64,000 nt of DNA from Pseudomonas asplenii (GTDB lineage Bacteria; Pseudomonadota; Gammaproteobacteria; Pseudomonadales; Pseudomonadaceae). Positions within the stretch are counted from its first letter, which is position 1. Each line of letters opens with the position of its first letter. The notes beneath the pieces are model-generated. The model was not told the origin of the DNA. It worked only from the letters and a program-made list of their open reading frames with translations, and did no database searches. The position numbers were made by a program, and so were the translations under genes. Below, piece after piece: positions 38,665-49,994 of this stretch. The stretch covers positions 186,001 through 250,000 of the forward strand of contig NZ_LT629777.1 of assembly GCF_900105475.1 (NCBI RefSeq), written 5' to 3'.

Positions 38665-39297
38665 CTAACGCCCTTCGCGGGCCTCCCAGGCCAGTCGCAC
38701 CGGCGCGAACGACCGTCGGTGAATCGGCGTCGGACCCAGGCGGCTCAGGGCCTCCAGGTGCACCGGCGTCGGATAACCCTTGTGCCCGCCAATGCCGTAA
38801 CCGGGATAGATTTCTTCGAAGGCAGTCATTTCCCGATCGCGACTGACTTTTGCCAGGATCGATGCTGCGGCAATCGCCGGCACCTTGCTATCACCCTTGA
38901 CCACCGCTTCCGCCGGCATCGACAACCTGGGGCAACGGTTGCCATCGATCATCGCCAGCTTGGGCTGAATATGCAGCCCCTCGACCGCGCGTTGCATGGC
39001 AAGCATGGTGGCATGGAGGATATTCAGTTCGTCGATTTCCTCGACTTCAGCCCGGGCAATGCACCAGCTCAGCGCCTTTTCACGAATCTCGTCAAAGAGC
39101 TTTTCGCGTCGTGCCTCGGTCAGCTTCTTCGAATCGTTCAGACCGAGGATCGGTCGTTTGGGATCGAGGATCACCGCCGCCGTGACCACTGCGCCGCAGA
39201 GCGGGCCACGACCGACTTCATCGACACCGGCCACCAGGTCTTCGGCATCCGCCACCAGGGTAAAATCCAGTCCCATCTGCATCTTGGTATTACTCAT
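38665..39297 (-). CDS. rnhB: Ribonuclease HII
   Basis: 210 residues. It cleaves the RNA strand of RNA/DNA hybrids and single ribonucleotides in DNA. Active-site Asp-Glu appear in [16 protein letters not shown] and the following Asp in [10 protein letters not shown]. The start ATG overlaps the lpxB stop codon by four bases, so translation is coupled. A slightly later start (MQMGLDF) is possible. Confidence 0.95.
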   Translation of the reverse strand: MSNTKMQMGLDFTLVADAEDLVAGVDEVGRGPLCGAVVTAAVILDPKRPILGLNDSKKLTEARREKLFDEIREKALSWCIARAEVEEIDELNILHATMLAMQRAVEGLHIQPKLAMIDGNRCPRLSMPAEAVVKGDSKVPAIAAASILAKVSRDREMTAFEEIYPGYGIGGHKGYPTPVHLEALSRLGPTPIHRRSFAPVRLAWEAREGR

Positions 39298-40424
39298 ACA
39301 GGTTTTGCGATCAATGCCAGGACTGCATCGGCGGCCTGGTTCGAAGCATCCAGGCGCAGAGTCCGGTGGATCTCGTCGAAACTGCGGGTCTGCTCCTCGC
39401 CCCCCTCGATCAGTGGCGACAGGGTGTTCGCCAACGCCTCGGGCGTGGCGTCATCCTGCAGCAACTCAGGCACCAACAGGCGCTGGGCCAGCAGGTTGGG
39501 CAAGGAAATGTAGGGGCTTTTCACCAACCGTTTGAGAATCCAGAACGTCAGTGGCGCCAGACGATAGGCGACCACCATCGGACGCTTGTACAACAGGGCT
39601 TCCAGCGTCGCGGTACCCGACGCGATCAGTACCGCATCACAGGCCGCCAGGGCCTTGTGGGACTGACCATCGAGCAGGGTCAACGGTAAATCGCGCCCGA
39701 CCAGCAAGGCCTCGATCTGGCTTCGCCGCTGCGCACTGGCACATGGCATGACAAAGCGGATACCGGGCTGAGCGGCCCGCAGCCGCTCGGCCGTATCCAG
39801 GAACAACGCGCCGAGACGCCCGACTTCGCCACCGCGACTACCGGGCATCAACGCCACCAGCGGACCATCCGGCAGCCCGAGTTCGGCACGGGCGGCCACG
39901 CGGTCGGCCTGCAGGGGAATGGTATCGGCCAGGGGGTGCCCGACAAAACGCACCGGTACGCCCTTCTCTTCGTAGAAACGCGCTTCGAACGGCAGCAGCG
40001 TCAGCATCAGGTCGCAGCCTTCGCGGATCTTCAGCACACGTTTCTGGCGCCACGCCCAAACCGAAGGGCTGACGTAATGCACCGTCCTGATCCCGGCTCG
40101 ACGCAGCTTGAGTTCGATATTGAGCGTGAAGTCCGGTGCATCGATGCCGATGAATACGTCGGGCTTCTCGTCGATCAACGTCTGGATCAGCAGCTTGCGC
40201 CGCTTGAGCAGCTCAGGCAGGCGCCCGAGCACTTCGACCAGACCCATGACCGACAGGCGCTCCATGGGGAAATAGGAAACCAGGCCCTCGGCTTCCATCA
40301 ACGGACCACCCACGCCGATGAACTCGACAGAAGGGTGACGGGCCTTGAGTGCCCGCATGAGGCCGGAGCCGAGAATGTCTCCGGACGCTTCGCCGGCGAC
40401 CAGCGCAATACGCAAACCGGCCAT
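39294..40424 (-). CDS. lpxB: Lipid-A-disaccharide synthase
   Basis: 376 residues, GT19 family glycosyltransferase. It joins UDP-diacylglucosamine and lipid X to form the lipid A disaccharide at the inner membrane. The N-terminus [19 protein letters not shown], the substrate region [15 protein letters not shown] and the C-terminal block [20 protein letters not shown] are characteristic. It starts two bases after the lpxA stop. Confidence 0.96.
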   Translation of the reverse strand: MAGLRIALVAGEASGDILGSGLMRALKARHPSVEFIGVGGPLMEAEGLVSYFPMERLSVMGLVEVLGRLPELLKRRKLLIQTLIDEKPDVFIGIDAPDFTLNIELKLRRAGIRTVHYVSPSVWAWRQKRVLKIREGCDLMLTLLPFEARFYEEKGVPVRFVGHPLADTIPLQADRVAARAELGLPDGPLVALMPGSRGGEVGRLGALFLDTAERLRAAQPGIRFVMPCASAQRRSQIEALLVGRDLPLTLLDGQSHKALAACDAVLIASGTATLEALLYKRPMVVAYRLAPLTFWILKRLVKSPYISLPNLLAQRLLVPELLQDDATPEALANTLSPLIEGGEEQTRSFDEIHRTLRLDASNQAADAVLALIAKPV

Positions 40425-40426
40425 GG

Positions 40427-41203
40427 TCAGCGGGTGATACCGCGAGTCGAGGACTGGATCGATTCGAGAAACACTGCCACCTCGGGGTACTGAGCGGCCG
40501 GTTCGGCCAATTCGGCAATCGCCTGTTCTACAGTCAGGCCCTGGCGATAGACCACCTTGTAGGCTCGACGCAGCGCATGGATCGCGTCATCGCTGAAACC
40601 ACGACGGCGCATGCCCTCGAAGTTCATGCTGCGGGCTTCGGCCGGGTTGCCGAACACCGTGACATAAGCTGGCACGTCCTTGCCGATGGCGGTCCCCATA
40701 CCGGAAAAACTGTGGGCACCGATATGGCAGAACTGGTGCACCAGGGTATAGCCGGAGAGAATCGCCCAATCGTCGACGTGTACATGCCCGGCCAACGCAG
40801 TGTTGTTGACCAGGATGCAGTGGTTGCCGATTACGCTGTCATGACCGATATGGGCATAGGCCATGATCAGGTTATGGTCGCCCAGCGTGGTCTCCGAACG
40901 ATCCTGGATGGTGCCACGGTGAATCGTCACACCTTCACGGATGACGTTATGGTCACCGATCACCAGGCGAGTCTCCTCGCCCTTGTATTTCAGATCGGGC
41001 GTATCCTCACCTACCGAGGAAAACTGGTAGATACGATTATGCTTGCCGATCCGGGTCGGGCCCTTGAGGATCACATGCGGCCCGATCACTGTTCCCTCGC
41101 CGATTTCCACACCTGCGCCGATGATCGACCAGGGGCCGACCTCGACACCCTCGGCCAGCACGGCCGTCGGATCGATGATTGCACGAGGGTCAATCAGACT
41201 CAT
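40427..41203 (-). CDS. lpxA: UDP-N-acetylglucosamine acyltransferase
   Basis: 258 residues from [14 protein letters not shown] at 41203; a 31-codon in-frame extension overlaps fabZ and is not used. A left-handed parallel beta-helix built from hexapeptide repeats (for example [22 protein letters not shown]), with the catalytic His in [13 protein letters not shown]. It transfers a 3-hydroxyacyl chain to UDP-GlcNAc, the first step of lipid A synthesis. The start overlaps the fabZ stop by 4 bp. Confidence 0.96.
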   Translation of the reverse strand: MSLIDPRAIIDPTAVLAEGVEVGPWSIIGAGVEIGEGTVIGPHVILKGPTRIGKHNRIYQFSSVGEDTPDLKYKGEETRLVIGDHNVIREGVTIHRGTIQDRSETTLGDHNLIMAYAHIGHDSVIGNHCILVNNTALAGHVHVDDWAILSGYTLVHQFCHIGAHSFSGMGTAIGKDVPAYVTVFGNPAEARSMNFEGMRRRGFSDDAIHALRRAYKVVYRQGLTVEQAIAELAEPAAQYPEVAVFLESIQSSTRGITR

Positions 41204-41640
41204 ACTTCCTGTTCCGCGCAGATGATCTCGGCAGAGCATACAGGCTTGCCATCGACCGAAGCCTGGCACTCGAACTTCCAGAGCTTGCGCTTGCAACTGA
41301 TGAAGGTCGCTTCGAGGATCAGTTGATCACCCGGTTTGACCGGCTGACGGAAGCGCAGCTTGTCGGAACCGACGAAATAGTAAAGGGTGCCATCAGCGGG
41401 CTTCACGTCCAGGATCTTGAAACCGAGGATGCCGGCAGCCTGGGCCATGGCTTCAATGATCAACACACCCGGCATGATCGGATGCGCCGGGAAGTGACCA
41501 TTGAAGAAAGGCTCGTTGATGCTGACATTCTTGTAGGCACGAATGCGCTTGGCCTCGACATCCAGGTCCACCACCCGATCCACCAGCAGGAACGGGTAAC
41601 GGTGAGGCAGGTATTCGCGAATCTCGTTGATGTCCATCAT
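41200..41640 (-). CDS. fabZ: 3-hydroxyacyl-ACP dehydratase FabZ
   Basis: 146 residues from [19 protein letters not shown] at 41640; the 21-codon upstream extension is not conserved. Hot-dog fold dehydratase of fatty-acid elongation with the catalytic His in [20 protein letters not shown] and the downstream Glu in the same helix. It lies between lpxD and lpxA, which balances use of hydroxyacyl-ACP between fatty-acid and lipid A synthesis. Confidence 0.96.
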   Translation of the reverse strand: MMDINEIREYLPHRYPFLLVDRVVDLDVEAKRIRAYKNVSINEPFFNGHFPAHPIMPGVLIIEAMAQAAGILGFKILDVKPADGTLYYFVGSDKLRFRQPVKPGDQLILEATFISCKRKLWKFECQASVDGKPVCSAEIICAEQEV

Positions 41641-41745
41641 TTCGTGGGGAAGCCTGTAGTAAAGATGGGGAGCACGCCCCGACAGGGCGAACTCCTCTAG
41701 CAAATCAAGGAGGCAGTCTAACGACTACTTGATATGGAAATGGTA

Positions 41746-42801
41746 TCAGCCTTCAGATGAAGCATGCGCGTCCGGGGTCACGTCCCCGACACGTTTTTCC
41801 AACTGTCGCAGCCGCCGCGCCATGTCGTCGAGCTGGCGAATACGTGCTGCGCTCTTGCGCCATTCGGCTGCTGGCTGCATCGCCGTACCGGAGGAATAGG
41901 CGCCTGGCTCGGTAATCGAGTGGGTCACCATGGTCATCCCGGTCAGGAAAACGTTATCGCAGATCTCGATATGCCCCACCAGCCCGACACCGCCGGCGAG
42001 CATGCAGTGCTTGCCGATCTTGGTGCTGCCGGAAATACCACAGCACGCAGCCATGGCCGTGTGATCGCCCACCTGGACGTTATGGGCGATCTGGATCTGG
42101 TTATCGAGTTTGACACCGTTCCCGAGAATCGTATCGGCCAACGCGCCGCGATCGATGGCGGTATTCACACCGATCTCCACATCGTCACCCACCAGCACGC
42201 CGCCGATCTGGGCGATCTTGTTCCAGACACCTTTTTCGTTGGCGAAACCGAAGCCCTCACCCCCGAGCACGGCGCCCGACTGAATGACCACCCGCTTGCC
42301 GATACGAACATCGTGGTACAGCGTCACGCGGGGGGCCAACCAGCCACCCTCACCGATTTCGCAACGCGCACCGATAAAGCAGTGGGCTCCGAGGGTGACA
42401 CCTGCACCAATACGCGCACCGCTCTCGATCACCACGAAGGGGCCGATGCTTGCCGTCGGATCGACCGAAGCATCCGCTGCCACCACGGCGCTCGGGTGAA
42501 TACCCGCAGCAGCCTTGGGCTTGGGATCGAACAGATGCGAGATGCGTGCATAGGCCAGATAGGGATCAGGCACCACCAGCGCATCGCCGGCATAGCCTTC
42601 GGCATCGGCAGCCTTGAGCAGAACGGCTCCGGCCTGACTATCCACCAGGAACTTGCGGTACTGGGGATTTGCCAGGAAGCTCAATTGAGCTGGGCCGGCC
42701 TCCTGCAAGGTGGCCAGCCCAGTGATTTCCTTCTCCGCGGAGCCACGCAGGGTGGCGCCGAGGACCTCGGCCAACTGGCCGAGCTTGATAGTCGCAGTCA
42801 T
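41746..42801 (-). CDS. lpxD: UDP-3-O-(3-hydroxyacyl)glucosamine N-acyltransferase
   Basis: 351 residues: an N-terminal uridine-binding domain, a hexapeptide-repeat beta-helix ([28 protein letters not shown]), the catalytic His in [18 protein letters not shown] and a short helical C-terminus. It adds the second acyl chain in lipid A synthesis. It follows skp with 3 bp between. Confidence 0.96.
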   Translation of the reverse strand: MTATIKLGQLAEVLGATLRGSAEKEITGLATLQEAGPAQLSFLANPQYRKFLVDSQAGAVLLKAADAEGYAGDALVVPDPYLAYARISHLFDPKPKAAAGIHPSAVVAADASVDPTASIGPFVVIESGARIGAGVTLGAHCFIGARCEIGEGGWLAPRVTLYHDVRIGKRVVIQSGAVLGGEGFGFANEKGVWNKIAQIGGVLVGDDVEIGVNTAIDRGALADTILGNGVKLDNQIQIAHNVQVGDHTAMAACCGISGSTKIGKHCMLAGGVGLVGHIEICDNVFLTGMTMVTHSITEPGAYSSGTAMQPAAEWRKSAARIRQLDDMARRLRQLEKRVGDVTPDAHASSEG

Positions 42802-42804
42802 GGA

Positions 42805-43308
42805 TTACTTCAGCTGGTTCATACGCTCGATAACCTGACGGGTGATGTCGTACTGAGGTTTGACATCAATCACCGCACCGCGCTCGAACACCAGGTCGAA
42901 GGCACCTTTCTTGATGACTTCCTCAACCGCGCTGTCCAGCTTCGGCTTCAATTGCTTGAGCATTTCACGGTCGGCAACAGCCTTGGCTTCGTTCAGTTCC
43001 TTGGATTGGAACTGGAAGTCACGGGCCTTTTGCTTGAATTCAAGCTCCAGACGCTCACGCTCGCCCTGTTGCATCTTGTCGCCACCGGCTACCAGGCGAT
43101 CCTGAATACCCTTGGCGCTGCTTTCCAGGGTCTTGAGCTTGGTCAGTTGCGGGCCGAATTTCTTCTCGGCATCGACGGCATACTTCTTGGCGGCGTCGGA
43201 CTCCAGCAGAGCCATCTGATAGTTCAGTACTGCGATTTTCATTTCGGCAAAGGCCGGGGTCGCTACCAGAACGGTTGCCAGCAGTACCAGTTGGGTCAAC
43301 TTACGCAC
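42805..43308 (-). CDS. skp: Periplasmic chaperone Skp/OmpH
   Basis: 167 residues with a cleavable signal (MRKLTQLVLLATVLVATPAFA) and a Lys/Glu/Gln-rich helical body that forms the tentacles of the trimeric Skp chaperone. It holds unfolded outer-membrane proteins for delivery to BamA, whose gene is immediately upstream (45 bp gap), so they form one transcript. Confidence 0.93.
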   Translation of the reverse strand: MRKLTQLVLLATVLVATPAFAEMKIAVLNYQMALLESDAAKKYAVDAEKKFGPQLTKLKTLESSAKGIQDRLVAGGDKMQQGERERLELEFKQKARDFQFQSKELNEAKAVADREMLKQLKPKLDSAVEEVIKKGAFDLVFERGAVIDVKPQYDITRQVIERMNQLK

Positions 43309-43353
43309 GATAAACTCCTACAAAATCCATTGTCATTAGCTGAGGGCAGAACC

Positions 43354-45741
43354 TTAGAAGGTCTGACCAAGGGAGAACTGGAACACCTGAGTTTCGGCAT
43401 TGTCTGGCTTCTTGACCGGCATCGCCAGGGCAAAACTCAATGGACCCAGCGCCGTCACCCAGGTCACCCCAACGCCCACGGAGCTGGCCAGGTTGCTGAA
43501 ACTGACGTCGTTGCACTGTGTCTGCGACAGCGTGCCGTTGGTGTTCTTGACCTGCTCGCACTTGGAGTCGAACACGTTACCCACGTCCCAGAACAGCGAG
43601 GTACGCAGAGAGCGCTGATCCTTGACGAACGGCAGCGGGAACATCAGTTCGGCACCGCCCTGGATCAGCACGTTGCCACCGAACGGCAGCGCGCTGGTAT
43701 CCGTGTCGGCAACAGTACCGACGTTGCCAGTCACACCCACGCCACGACTCGGCGTACCACGTGGACCGAGGGTACTGTCCTTGAAGCCACGGACCGAGTT
43801 GAAACCACCTGCATAGTAGTTCTCGTAGAACGGCAGACCGTTAGTGGAACCATAACCATCGCCATAACCCAGTTCGGTATGGAAGCGCATGGTGTAGGTA
43901 TCGGTCAGCGGTGCGAACACCTGGCCGCGGTAATCGAGCTTGAAGAACGACAGGTCGCTACCCGGCGTGGTGGTTTCCAGGGTCAGGCTCTGGGAGTGAC
44001 CACGGGTTGCCAGCACGCCCTTGTTCAGCGTCGACTCCGACCAGCCGGCAGATGCCTTGAAGTTCAGGTAGCTGCTACCGTTATCGTTGACGAAGTTGAA
44101 GATCTCGTCGACGGTGTACAGGCCGGTCTTGATCTTGTCCTGCTGGGCGGTCAGACCGAAGGTCAGACGAGAAGTCTCGCTGATCGGGTAACCCACGCTC
44201 ACGCCGGCACCCAGGCTGTCCACCGCATAGCTGGCTACGTCGACATCGAGGTCCTTGTAGTCGGTGGTGCGGTAGAACACGTTGTAGCCCAGGCTGACGC
44301 CATCGGCAGTCCAGTAGGGGTCAACGTAGCCGAAGTTGTAGCGGCTCTGGTATTGGCTGCGGGTCAGGCCGATGCTGACCTTGTTACCGGTACCGAGGAA
44401 GTTGTTCTGGGTGATCGAGCCACCGAGGATCAGACCGGCGCTCTGGGCGAAACCGACGCTGGCGGTGATCGAACCGGAAGCCTGCTCTTCCACGGCGTAG
44501 TTGACGTCGACCTGGTCATCGACACCCGGCACGGCCGGCGTTTCGACGTTCACTTCCTTGAAGAAGCCCAGGCGCTCCAGACGGGTCTTGGACTGGTCGA
44601 TCAGGTAGGTCGAAGCCCAGCCACCTTCCATCTGACGCATTTCACGACGCAGCACTTCGTCCTCGGACTTGGTGTTTCCACGGAAGTTGATACGGTTGAC
44701 GTAGGCACGCTTGCCCGGATCGACCACAAAAGTGATATCGACCGTGTGGTCGTCGTCGTGCGGCGTCGGCACGCCATTGACGTTGGCAAAGGTGTAGCCG
44801 TCGTTACCCAGGCGGCGGGTGATCAGCTCGGAAGTGGTGGTCATCAGCTTGCGCGAGAACACCTGGCCCGGCTCGACCAGCAACAGCGACTTGACCTGGT
44901 CTTCAGGCACTTTCAGGTCGCCGCTGAGCTTGACGTCGCGGACCTTGTACTTCTGGCCTTCGGTGATGTTGACGGTGATATAGACGTTTTTCTTGTCCGG
45001 GGTGATCGACACCTGGGTCGAGGCGATATCCATGTTGATATAGCCGCGGTCGAGGTAGTAGGAACGCAGGCGTTCCAGGTCACCGGACAGTTTTTCACGG
45101 GCGTACTTGTCGTCGTTCTTGAAGAACGACAACCAGTTGGTGGTCTTGAGTTCGAACAGATCGGTCAGGTCGTCGTCAGGGAATACCGTGTTACCCACCA
45201 CGTTGATGTGCTGGATAGCGGCAACGGTGCCTTCGTTGATCTTGATCTTCAGGGCGACGCGGTTACGTGGCTGCGGCACCACTTCGGTGTCGACCTCGGC
45301 CGAGTAGCGGCCCTGGGCAACGTACTGGCGCTGCAGTTCGTTACGCACACCCTCGAGGGTTGCCCGCTGGAAGATCTCGCCTTCGGCCAGGCCGGACTGT
45401 TTCAGACCTTTCATCAGGTCGTCAGTCGAAATCGCCTTGTTGCCTTCGATATCGATACTGGCCACCGACGGCCGCTCGACGACCGAGATGACCAGGACGT
45501 TACCGTCGCGCCCCAGCTGGATATCCTGGAAGAAACCGGTTTTGAACAGCGCACGGGTGGATTCCACCAGGCGACGGTCATCAGCTTGATCCCCGACGTT
45601 CAACGGTAACGCACCGAACACGCTACCAGCGGACACCCGCTGGAGGCCGTTGACACGGATATCGGAGATAGTGAAGGACTCGGCGTGAACTTCGGCGATC
45701 ATCAATACGGTGAGAACCGCAGTTAGCAGCAGACGTTTCAT
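43354..45741 (-). CDS. bamA: Outer membrane protein assembly factor BamA
   Basis: 795 residues from MKRLLLTAVLTVLMIAEVHA at 45741 (signal peptide). Five POTRA domains occupy roughly residues 20-420, beginning FTISDIRVNGLQRVSAGSVFG, followed by a 16-strand barrel. The VRGF motif of the Omp85 family is present in FNSVRGFKDSTLGPRG, and the protein ends in the terminal Phe of outer-membrane proteins (FSLGQTF). It folds and inserts outer-membrane proteins. rseP lies just upstream. Confidence 0.97.
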   Translation of the reverse strand: MKRLLLTAVLTVLMIAEVHAESFTISDIRVNGLQRVSAGSVFGALPLNVGDQADDRRLVESTRALFKTGFFQDIQLGRDGNVLVISVVERPSVASIDIEGNKAISTDDLMKGLKQSGLAEGEIFQRATLEGVRNELQRQYVAQGRYSAEVDTEVVPQPRNRVALKIKINEGTVAAIQHINVVGNTVFPDDDLTDLFELKTTNWLSFFKNDDKYAREKLSGDLERLRSYYLDRGYINMDIASTQVSITPDKKNVYITVNITEGQKYKVRDVKLSGDLKVPEDQVKSLLLVEPGQVFSRKLMTTTSELITRRLGNDGYTFANVNGVPTPHDDDHTVDITFVVDPGKRAYVNRINFRGNTKSEDEVLRREMRQMEGGWASTYLIDQSKTRLERLGFFKEVNVETPAVPGVDDQVDVNYAVEEQASGSITASVGFAQSAGLILGGSITQNNFLGTGNKVSIGLTRSQYQSRYNFGYVDPYWTADGVSLGYNVFYRTTDYKDLDVDVASYAVDSLGAGVSVGYPISETSRLTFGLTAQQDKIKTGLYTVDEIFNFVNDNGSSYLNFKASAGWSESTLNKGVLATRGHSQSLTLETTTPGSDLSFFKLDYRGQVFAPLTDTYTMRFHTELGYGDGYGSTNGLPFYENYYAGGFNSVRGFKDSTLGPRGTPSRGVGVTGNVGTVADTDTSALPFGGNVLIQGGAELMFPLPFVKDQRSLRTSLFWDVGNVFDSKCEQVKNTNGTLSQTQCNDVSFSNLASSVGVGVTWVTALGPLSFALAMPVKKPDNAETQVFQFSLGQTF

Positions 45742-45816
45742 GAAGTCCTTTCTTATTCCAACTGGCAATAAACAAACTGCCGAAAAATGCGGCAGATTCG
45801 CAATTTTAGCGACGCG

Positions 45817-47169
45817 TTACAGTCGACCCAGATCGTTGACAAGGGCAAGCAGCATGACCCCGACCACCAAACTGATACCGATCTGTATCCCCCAACCTTG
45901 TACTCGTTCCGACAAGGGGCGACCACGTGCCCACTCGATCATATAAAACAGCAAATGCCCCCCATCCAGTACGGGGATGGGCAACAAATTCAGAACCCCC
46001 AGGCTGATGCTCAGATAAGCCAGGAAATTCAGGAAATCAGCAACGCCCGACTGGGCCGAAGCGCCCGCCACTTTAGCAATGGTTATCGGTCCGCTCAAGT
46101 TTTTTACCGAGAGCTCGCCGAACAGCATTTTCTTCAGGGAATCCAGGGTCAGGACACTCATGGTCCAGGTGCGCCTGGCACCCTCTCCGATCGCCGCAAC
46201 AGGCCCGTAGCTGACCTCGCGAAGCATCTGTGGTGGCCAATCCGCCGCCTTGACCCCAGCCCCCAGGTAACCGGTGGCGGACTTGCCTTCGCCACGGGAC
46301 GCCAGGGTCACCGGGACGTCAATTTGAGCACCATCACGTTCGACTTGCAGCACAATTTTGGTATCAGGGCGCACACGCACCCAGTCCACCACCTGCTGCC
46401 AGTCGCCCACCGCCTCGCCGTTCAACGACACCAAACGGTCGCCGGTTTTAAGACCAGCGGCCTGGGCCGGCCCTTTCGAATCGAGTTCAGCCAGCAACGG
46501 CGGTACGGCCGGACGCCAAGGGCGAATACCCAGGGACTTGATCGGATCCGGCTCATCGGCACCTTGCAGCCAGCGATCCAGAACCAGTTCGCGTGGAGAG
46601 TCGACGCTCGAACCGGCTTCGCGCACCTGGAACCGGAGCGTACCACTCTCACCCAGGCGGCGTACGAGTTGCAGGTTCACGGCAGACCAACCGGTGGTTG
46701 GTTCGCCATCTATCGAAACGATTTCCTGACCCGCGACCAAACCGGCCTTGGCAGCGATACTGCCACTTTCGACTGCACCGATGACCGGGCGGACCTGCTG
46801 GCTGCCAAGCATCGCCAGCACCCAAAAGAAAGTAATCGCCAGAAGGAAGTTGGCAATCGGACCGGCGGCAACGATAGCGATACGCTGACGCACCGACTTG
46901 CGATTGAACGCCTGGTCCAATTCATCCGGTGCGACAGGCGCCTCGCGCTCGTCGAGCATTTTCACGTAGCCGCCCAGCGGAATCGCCGCCACCACGAATT
47001 CGGTGCCCTGGCGATCATGCCAGCGCAACAGCGGCGTACCAAAGCCCACGGAAAAACGCAGCACCTTGACGCCGCAACGGCGCGCCACCCAGAAGTGACC
47101 GAATTCATGGAAAGTGACCAGCACCCCCAGTGCCACCAGGGTGCCGACAATCATATAGAGTGCGCTCAT
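45817..47169 (-). CDS. rseP: Site-2 protease RseP (MucP)
   Basis: 450 residues. Inner-membrane zinc metalloprotease with HEFGH at residues 21-25 in the first membrane segment, two central PDZ domains (PVIGAVESGSIAAKAGLVAGQEIVSIDGE and PAQAAGLKTGDRLVSLNGEAV) and the second active-site motif LNLLPIPVLDGGHLL near the C-terminus. It cleaves the anti-sigma factor MucA/RseA to release sigma-E/AlgU after envelope stress. It is located between dxr and bamA, linking stress sensing to outer-membrane assembly. Confidence 0.96.
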   Translation of the reverse strand: MSALYMIVGTLVALGVLVTFHEFGHFWVARRCGVKVLRFSVGFGTPLLRWHDRQGTEFVVAAIPLGGYVKMLDEREAPVAPDELDQAFNRKSVRQRIAIVAAGPIANFLLAITFFWVLAMLGSQQVRPVIGAVESGSIAAKAGLVAGQEIVSIDGEPTTGWSAVNLQLVRRLGESGTLRFQVREAGSSVDSPRELVLDRWLQGADEPDPIKSLGIRPWRPAVPPLLAELDSKGPAQAAGLKTGDRLVSLNGEAVGDWQQVVDWVRVRPDTKIVLQVERDGAQIDVPVTLASRGEGKSATGYLGAGVKAADWPPQMLREVSYGPVAAIGEGARRTWTMSVLTLDSLKKMLFGELSVKNLSGPITIAKVAGASAQSGVADFLNFLAYLSISLGVLNLLPIPVLDGGHLLFYMIEWARGRPLSERVQGWGIQIGISLVVGVMLLALVNDLGRL

Positions 47170-47222
47170 CTACTTTCTCCGCAATCCTATCAAGTGCCGC
47201 ATCGCTCGAACGCCAAGCCGAC

Positions 47223-48413
47223 TCAACGTCCGTTGCGACTCAGCCACTGTTCGGTCAATGCCCGTGCCTTGGCATCTGCCGCGAATACCGCGTCGAGTTC
47301 ATCGACCGCAACAACAGGTTCCAGATTCAACACCTGCTCGATGATACTCGCGATCTCGGGGTAACGGATGCGCCGTTCGAGAAACGCCGCCACCGCCACC
47401 TCATTCGCCGCATTCAGCATCGCTGGCGCACTGCCACCCGCCTCCGCAGCCGCTCGCGCAAGGCGCAGGCACGGAAAACGCTGCTCATCCGGTGCCTGGA
47501 AGTCCAGGCGCGCCACGGAAAACAGGTCCAGCGGCGCTACACCGGAGTCAATACGCTCCGGCCAGGCCAAGGCATTGGCGATTGGCGTGCGCATATCGGG
47601 ATTGCCCAACTGGGCCAATACCGAGCCGTCGACATAATCGACCAGAGAGTGAATCACACTCTGCGAATGAATCACCACCTCGACCTGCTCAGGCCGGGCA
47701 TCAAACAGCCAGCAGGCCTCGATCAGTTCCAGGCCCTTGTTCATCATGCTGGCCGAATCGACCGAAATCTTGCGCCCCATCGACCAGTTGGGATGGGCAC
47801 AGGCCTGGTCGGGAGTCACATGTTCGAGGTCGGCCAGAGGCGTTTGCCGGAACGGACCACCGGAAGCGGTCAGCAGTATCCGACGCACGCCCACCGGGCC
47901 AAGCCCCCGCGCGAAATCCCCCGGCAGGCACTGGAAGATCGCATTGTGCTCGCTATCGATCGGCAACAGCACCGAGCCGCTCTTGCGCACGGCCTGCATG
48001 AACAAGGCGCCGGTCATCACCAGTGCTTCCTTGTTCGCCAGCAGAATCTTCTTGCCCTCCTCGACCGCCGCCAGGGTCGGGCGCAAGCCGGCAGCACCGA
48101 CGATTGCCGCCATTACCGCATCGACCTCGGAATGGGAGGCAACCTGGCACAACCCCTCCTCCCCCACCAATACCTCGGTGGGCAGGCCTGCTGCACGCAA
48201 ACCCTCTTGCAGGCTGAGGGCAGCGGCCGCATCCGGCACCACCGCAAAACGCGGACGGTGGCGCACGCACAAGGCAAGCAGTTCGGCCAGGCGACTGAAA
48301 CCACTCAGGGCAAACGCCTGGTAACGTTCCGGATGCCGGGCAATCACGTCCAGGGTGCTCAAACCGATCGAGCCGGTAGCCCCCAGGACGGTGATCTGTT
48401 GTGGCCGGCTCAC
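47223..48413 (-). CDS. dxr: 1-deoxy-D-xylulose 5-phosphate reductoisomerase
   Basis: 396 residues from a GTG at 48413, which overlaps the cdsA stop as GTGA; this gives the family N-terminus [22 protein letters not shown]. Extending to the ATG at 48428 adds five unrelated residues. It converts DXP to MEP with NADPH. Active-site blocks: [22 protein letters not shown] and [12 protein letters not shown]. It shares the MEP pathway with ispD and ispF elsewhere in the window. Confidence 0.96.
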   Translation of the reverse strand: MSRPQQITVLGATGSIGLSTLDVIARHPERYQAFALSGFSRLAELLALCVRHRPRFAVVPDAAAALSLQEGLRAAGLPTEVLVGEEGLCQVASHSEVDAVMAAIVGAAGLRPTLAAVEEGKKILLANKEALVMTGALFMQAVRKSGSVLLPIDSEHNAIFQCLPGDFARGLGPVGVRRILLTASGGPFRQTPLADLEHVTPDQACAHPNWSMGRKISVDSASMMNKGLELIEACWLFDARPEQVEVVIHSQSVIHSLVDYVDGSVLAQLGNPDMRTPIANALAWPERIDSGVAPLDLFSVARLDFQAPDEQRFPCLRLARAAAEAGGSAPAMLNAANEVAVAAFLERRIRYPEIASIIEQVLNLEPVVAVDELDAVFAADAKARALTEQWLSRNGR

Positions 48414-49222
48414 GATGCGGCGATCCACAGCAACACCGCGAACATCGGGATCGCGGCGGTCAGGCTGTCGATACGGTCGAGCACACCACCGTGACCGGGC
48501 AACAGGTTGCTGCTGTCCTTGATCCCCGACTGACGCTTGAACATGCTTTCAGTCAGGTCACCGACCACCGAAACGAAGACAATGATTGCCGCGCCCATCA
48601 GGCTGGCAAGGATCTGCCCAAAGCCCCAGCCGGACACCAGACCGAACACCGCAGTGATCGCCAGGCTCAGCGACAGGCCGCCATACACGCCCTCCCAGCT
48701 CTTGCCCGGGCTCACCGACGGCGCCAGCTTGCGCTTGCCGAAGGCCTTGCCGGAGAAATAGGCACCAATGTCGGCGCCCCACACCAGAATCATCACGGCC
48801 ATGATCAGCCAGTTGCCCTTGCCTGACGCATGCTGCTTGATCTCGATCAGGCCCTGCCAGGCCGGCAACAGGATCAGGAAACCGATCACCAGCTTGCTCG
48901 CCGCGCTCGACCACCGGGCACTGGACTGCGGATAGGTCAGCACCAGATAGGTCGCCAGCCCCCACCACAACACCGATGCACCCAGCACCCAGGGCGCCAG
49001 GTTCGGCAGGATGTACATGAAGAACAGCAGAACCGCGACCAGCGCGGCATAGCCCACCCGGGCCGGCTGCGCGTCGAAACCGGCCAGCCGCGCCCACTCC
49101 CAGGCCCCCAGGGTCACGACCAGGCCGATGAACAGCGCAAAACCGGACCCGGAGAGCAGGAAAAAACCGCACAAGGCGATAGGCAGGAGAATAAGTGCCG
49201 TGATGATGCGTTGCTTGAGCAT
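48410..49222 (-). CDS. cdsA: Phosphatidate cytidylyltransferase
   Basis: 270 residues, about eight membrane segments. It makes CDP-diacylglycerol, the precursor of membrane phospholipids. The family signature appears as [20 protein letters not shown] followed by GVLDRIDS. Its start overlaps the uppS stop by one base (TAATG) and its stop overlaps the dxr GTG. Confidence 0.96.
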   Translation of the reverse strand: MLKQRIITALILLPIALCGFFLLSGSGFALFIGLVVTLGAWEWARLAGFDAQPARVGYAALVAVLLFFMYILPNLAPWVLGASVLWWGLATYLVLTYPQSSARWSSAASKLVIGFLILLPAWQGLIEIKQHASGKGNWLIMAVMILVWGADIGAYFSGKAFGKRKLAPSVSPGKSWEGVYGGLSLSLAITAVFGLVSGWGFGQILASLMGAAIIVFVSVVGDLTESMFKRQSGIKDSSNLLPGHGGVLDRIDSLTAAIPMFAVLLWIAAS

Positions 49223-49977
49223 TAAACCCGGGCCCCGGCTTCGACCTGCTCGCTCGTTTTACCGAAACGACGCTGGCGGGAAGCGAAATCAGCCAGCGCA
49301 TTGCGCATGGCATCGTGTTTGAAGTCCGGCCAGAACAGGTCGGAGAAATACAGCTCGGCATACGCCAGCTGCCACAACAGGAAGTTGCTGATCCGATGCT
49401 CACCGCCGGTGCGGATACACAGGTCCGGCAACGGCAGGTCACCGGTTGCCAGGCAGGTTTGCAACAGGTCCGGCGTGATGTCATCCGGACGCAGGTGTCC
49501 AGCCTGCACTTCACGGGCCAGGCGCTGGGCAGCCTGGGCGATATCCCATTGCCCGCCGTAGTTGGCCGCGATCTGCAGAATAAAACGATTGCTGCCCGCC
49601 GTCGCGGCTTCCGCCTCGCGCATCGCCGCCTGCAATTCAGGATGGAAGCGCGAGCGGTCACCAATGATCCGCAGACTGATGTTGTTGTCGTTGAGGCGCT
49701 TGGCCTCGCGACGCAACGCCTTGAAGAACAGGTCCATCAAGGCGCTGACTTCATCGGCGGGGCGCTGCCAGTTCTCACTGGAGAAGGCAAACAGGGTGAG
49801 CACCTCGACCTTGGCCTCGGCACACACCTCGATCACCGCCCGCACCGCATCGACACCGGCCTTGTGGCCGGCGACGCCAGGCAAGAAACGCTTCTTGGCC
49901 CAGCGATTGTTGCCATCCATGATGATCGCCACATGGCGCGGCACCGCAGATGGCACAGCCTGCTTGGTCTTTTCCAT
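49222..49977 (-). CDS. uppS: Undecaprenyl diphosphate synthase
   Basis: 251 residues from MEKTKQAVPS at 49977. The ATG three codons upstream (49986) touches the AGG of the ribosome-binding site, whereas AGGA is correctly spaced for 49977. Cis-prenyltransferase making the C55 carrier for peptidoglycan and O-antigen. Catalytic Asp in HVAIIMDGNNRWAKKR; conserved LFAFSSENWQRP and CIRTGGEHRISNFLLWQ are present. It is 18 bp downstream of frr. Confidence 0.95.
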   Translation of the reverse strand: MEKTKQAVPSAVPRHVAIIMDGNNRWAKKRFLPGVAGHKAGVDAVRAVIEVCAEAKVEVLTLFAFSSENWQRPADEVSALMDLFFKALRREAKRLNDNNISLRIIGDRSRFHPELQAAMREAEAATAGSNRFILQIAANYGGQWDIAQAAQRLAREVQAGHLRPDDITPDLLQTCLATGDLPLPDLCIRTGGEHRISNFLLWQLAYAELYFSDLFWPDFKHDAMRNALADFASRQRRFGKTSEQVEAGARV

Positions 49978-49994
49978 TGAAGGCATCCTGACCC

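Noticed and set aside
41764..45609. 1281-codon open frame antisense to lpxD, skp and bamA
   Set aside because: It runs across three well-supported genes and has biased, low-complexity composition; a shadow of their codon use.
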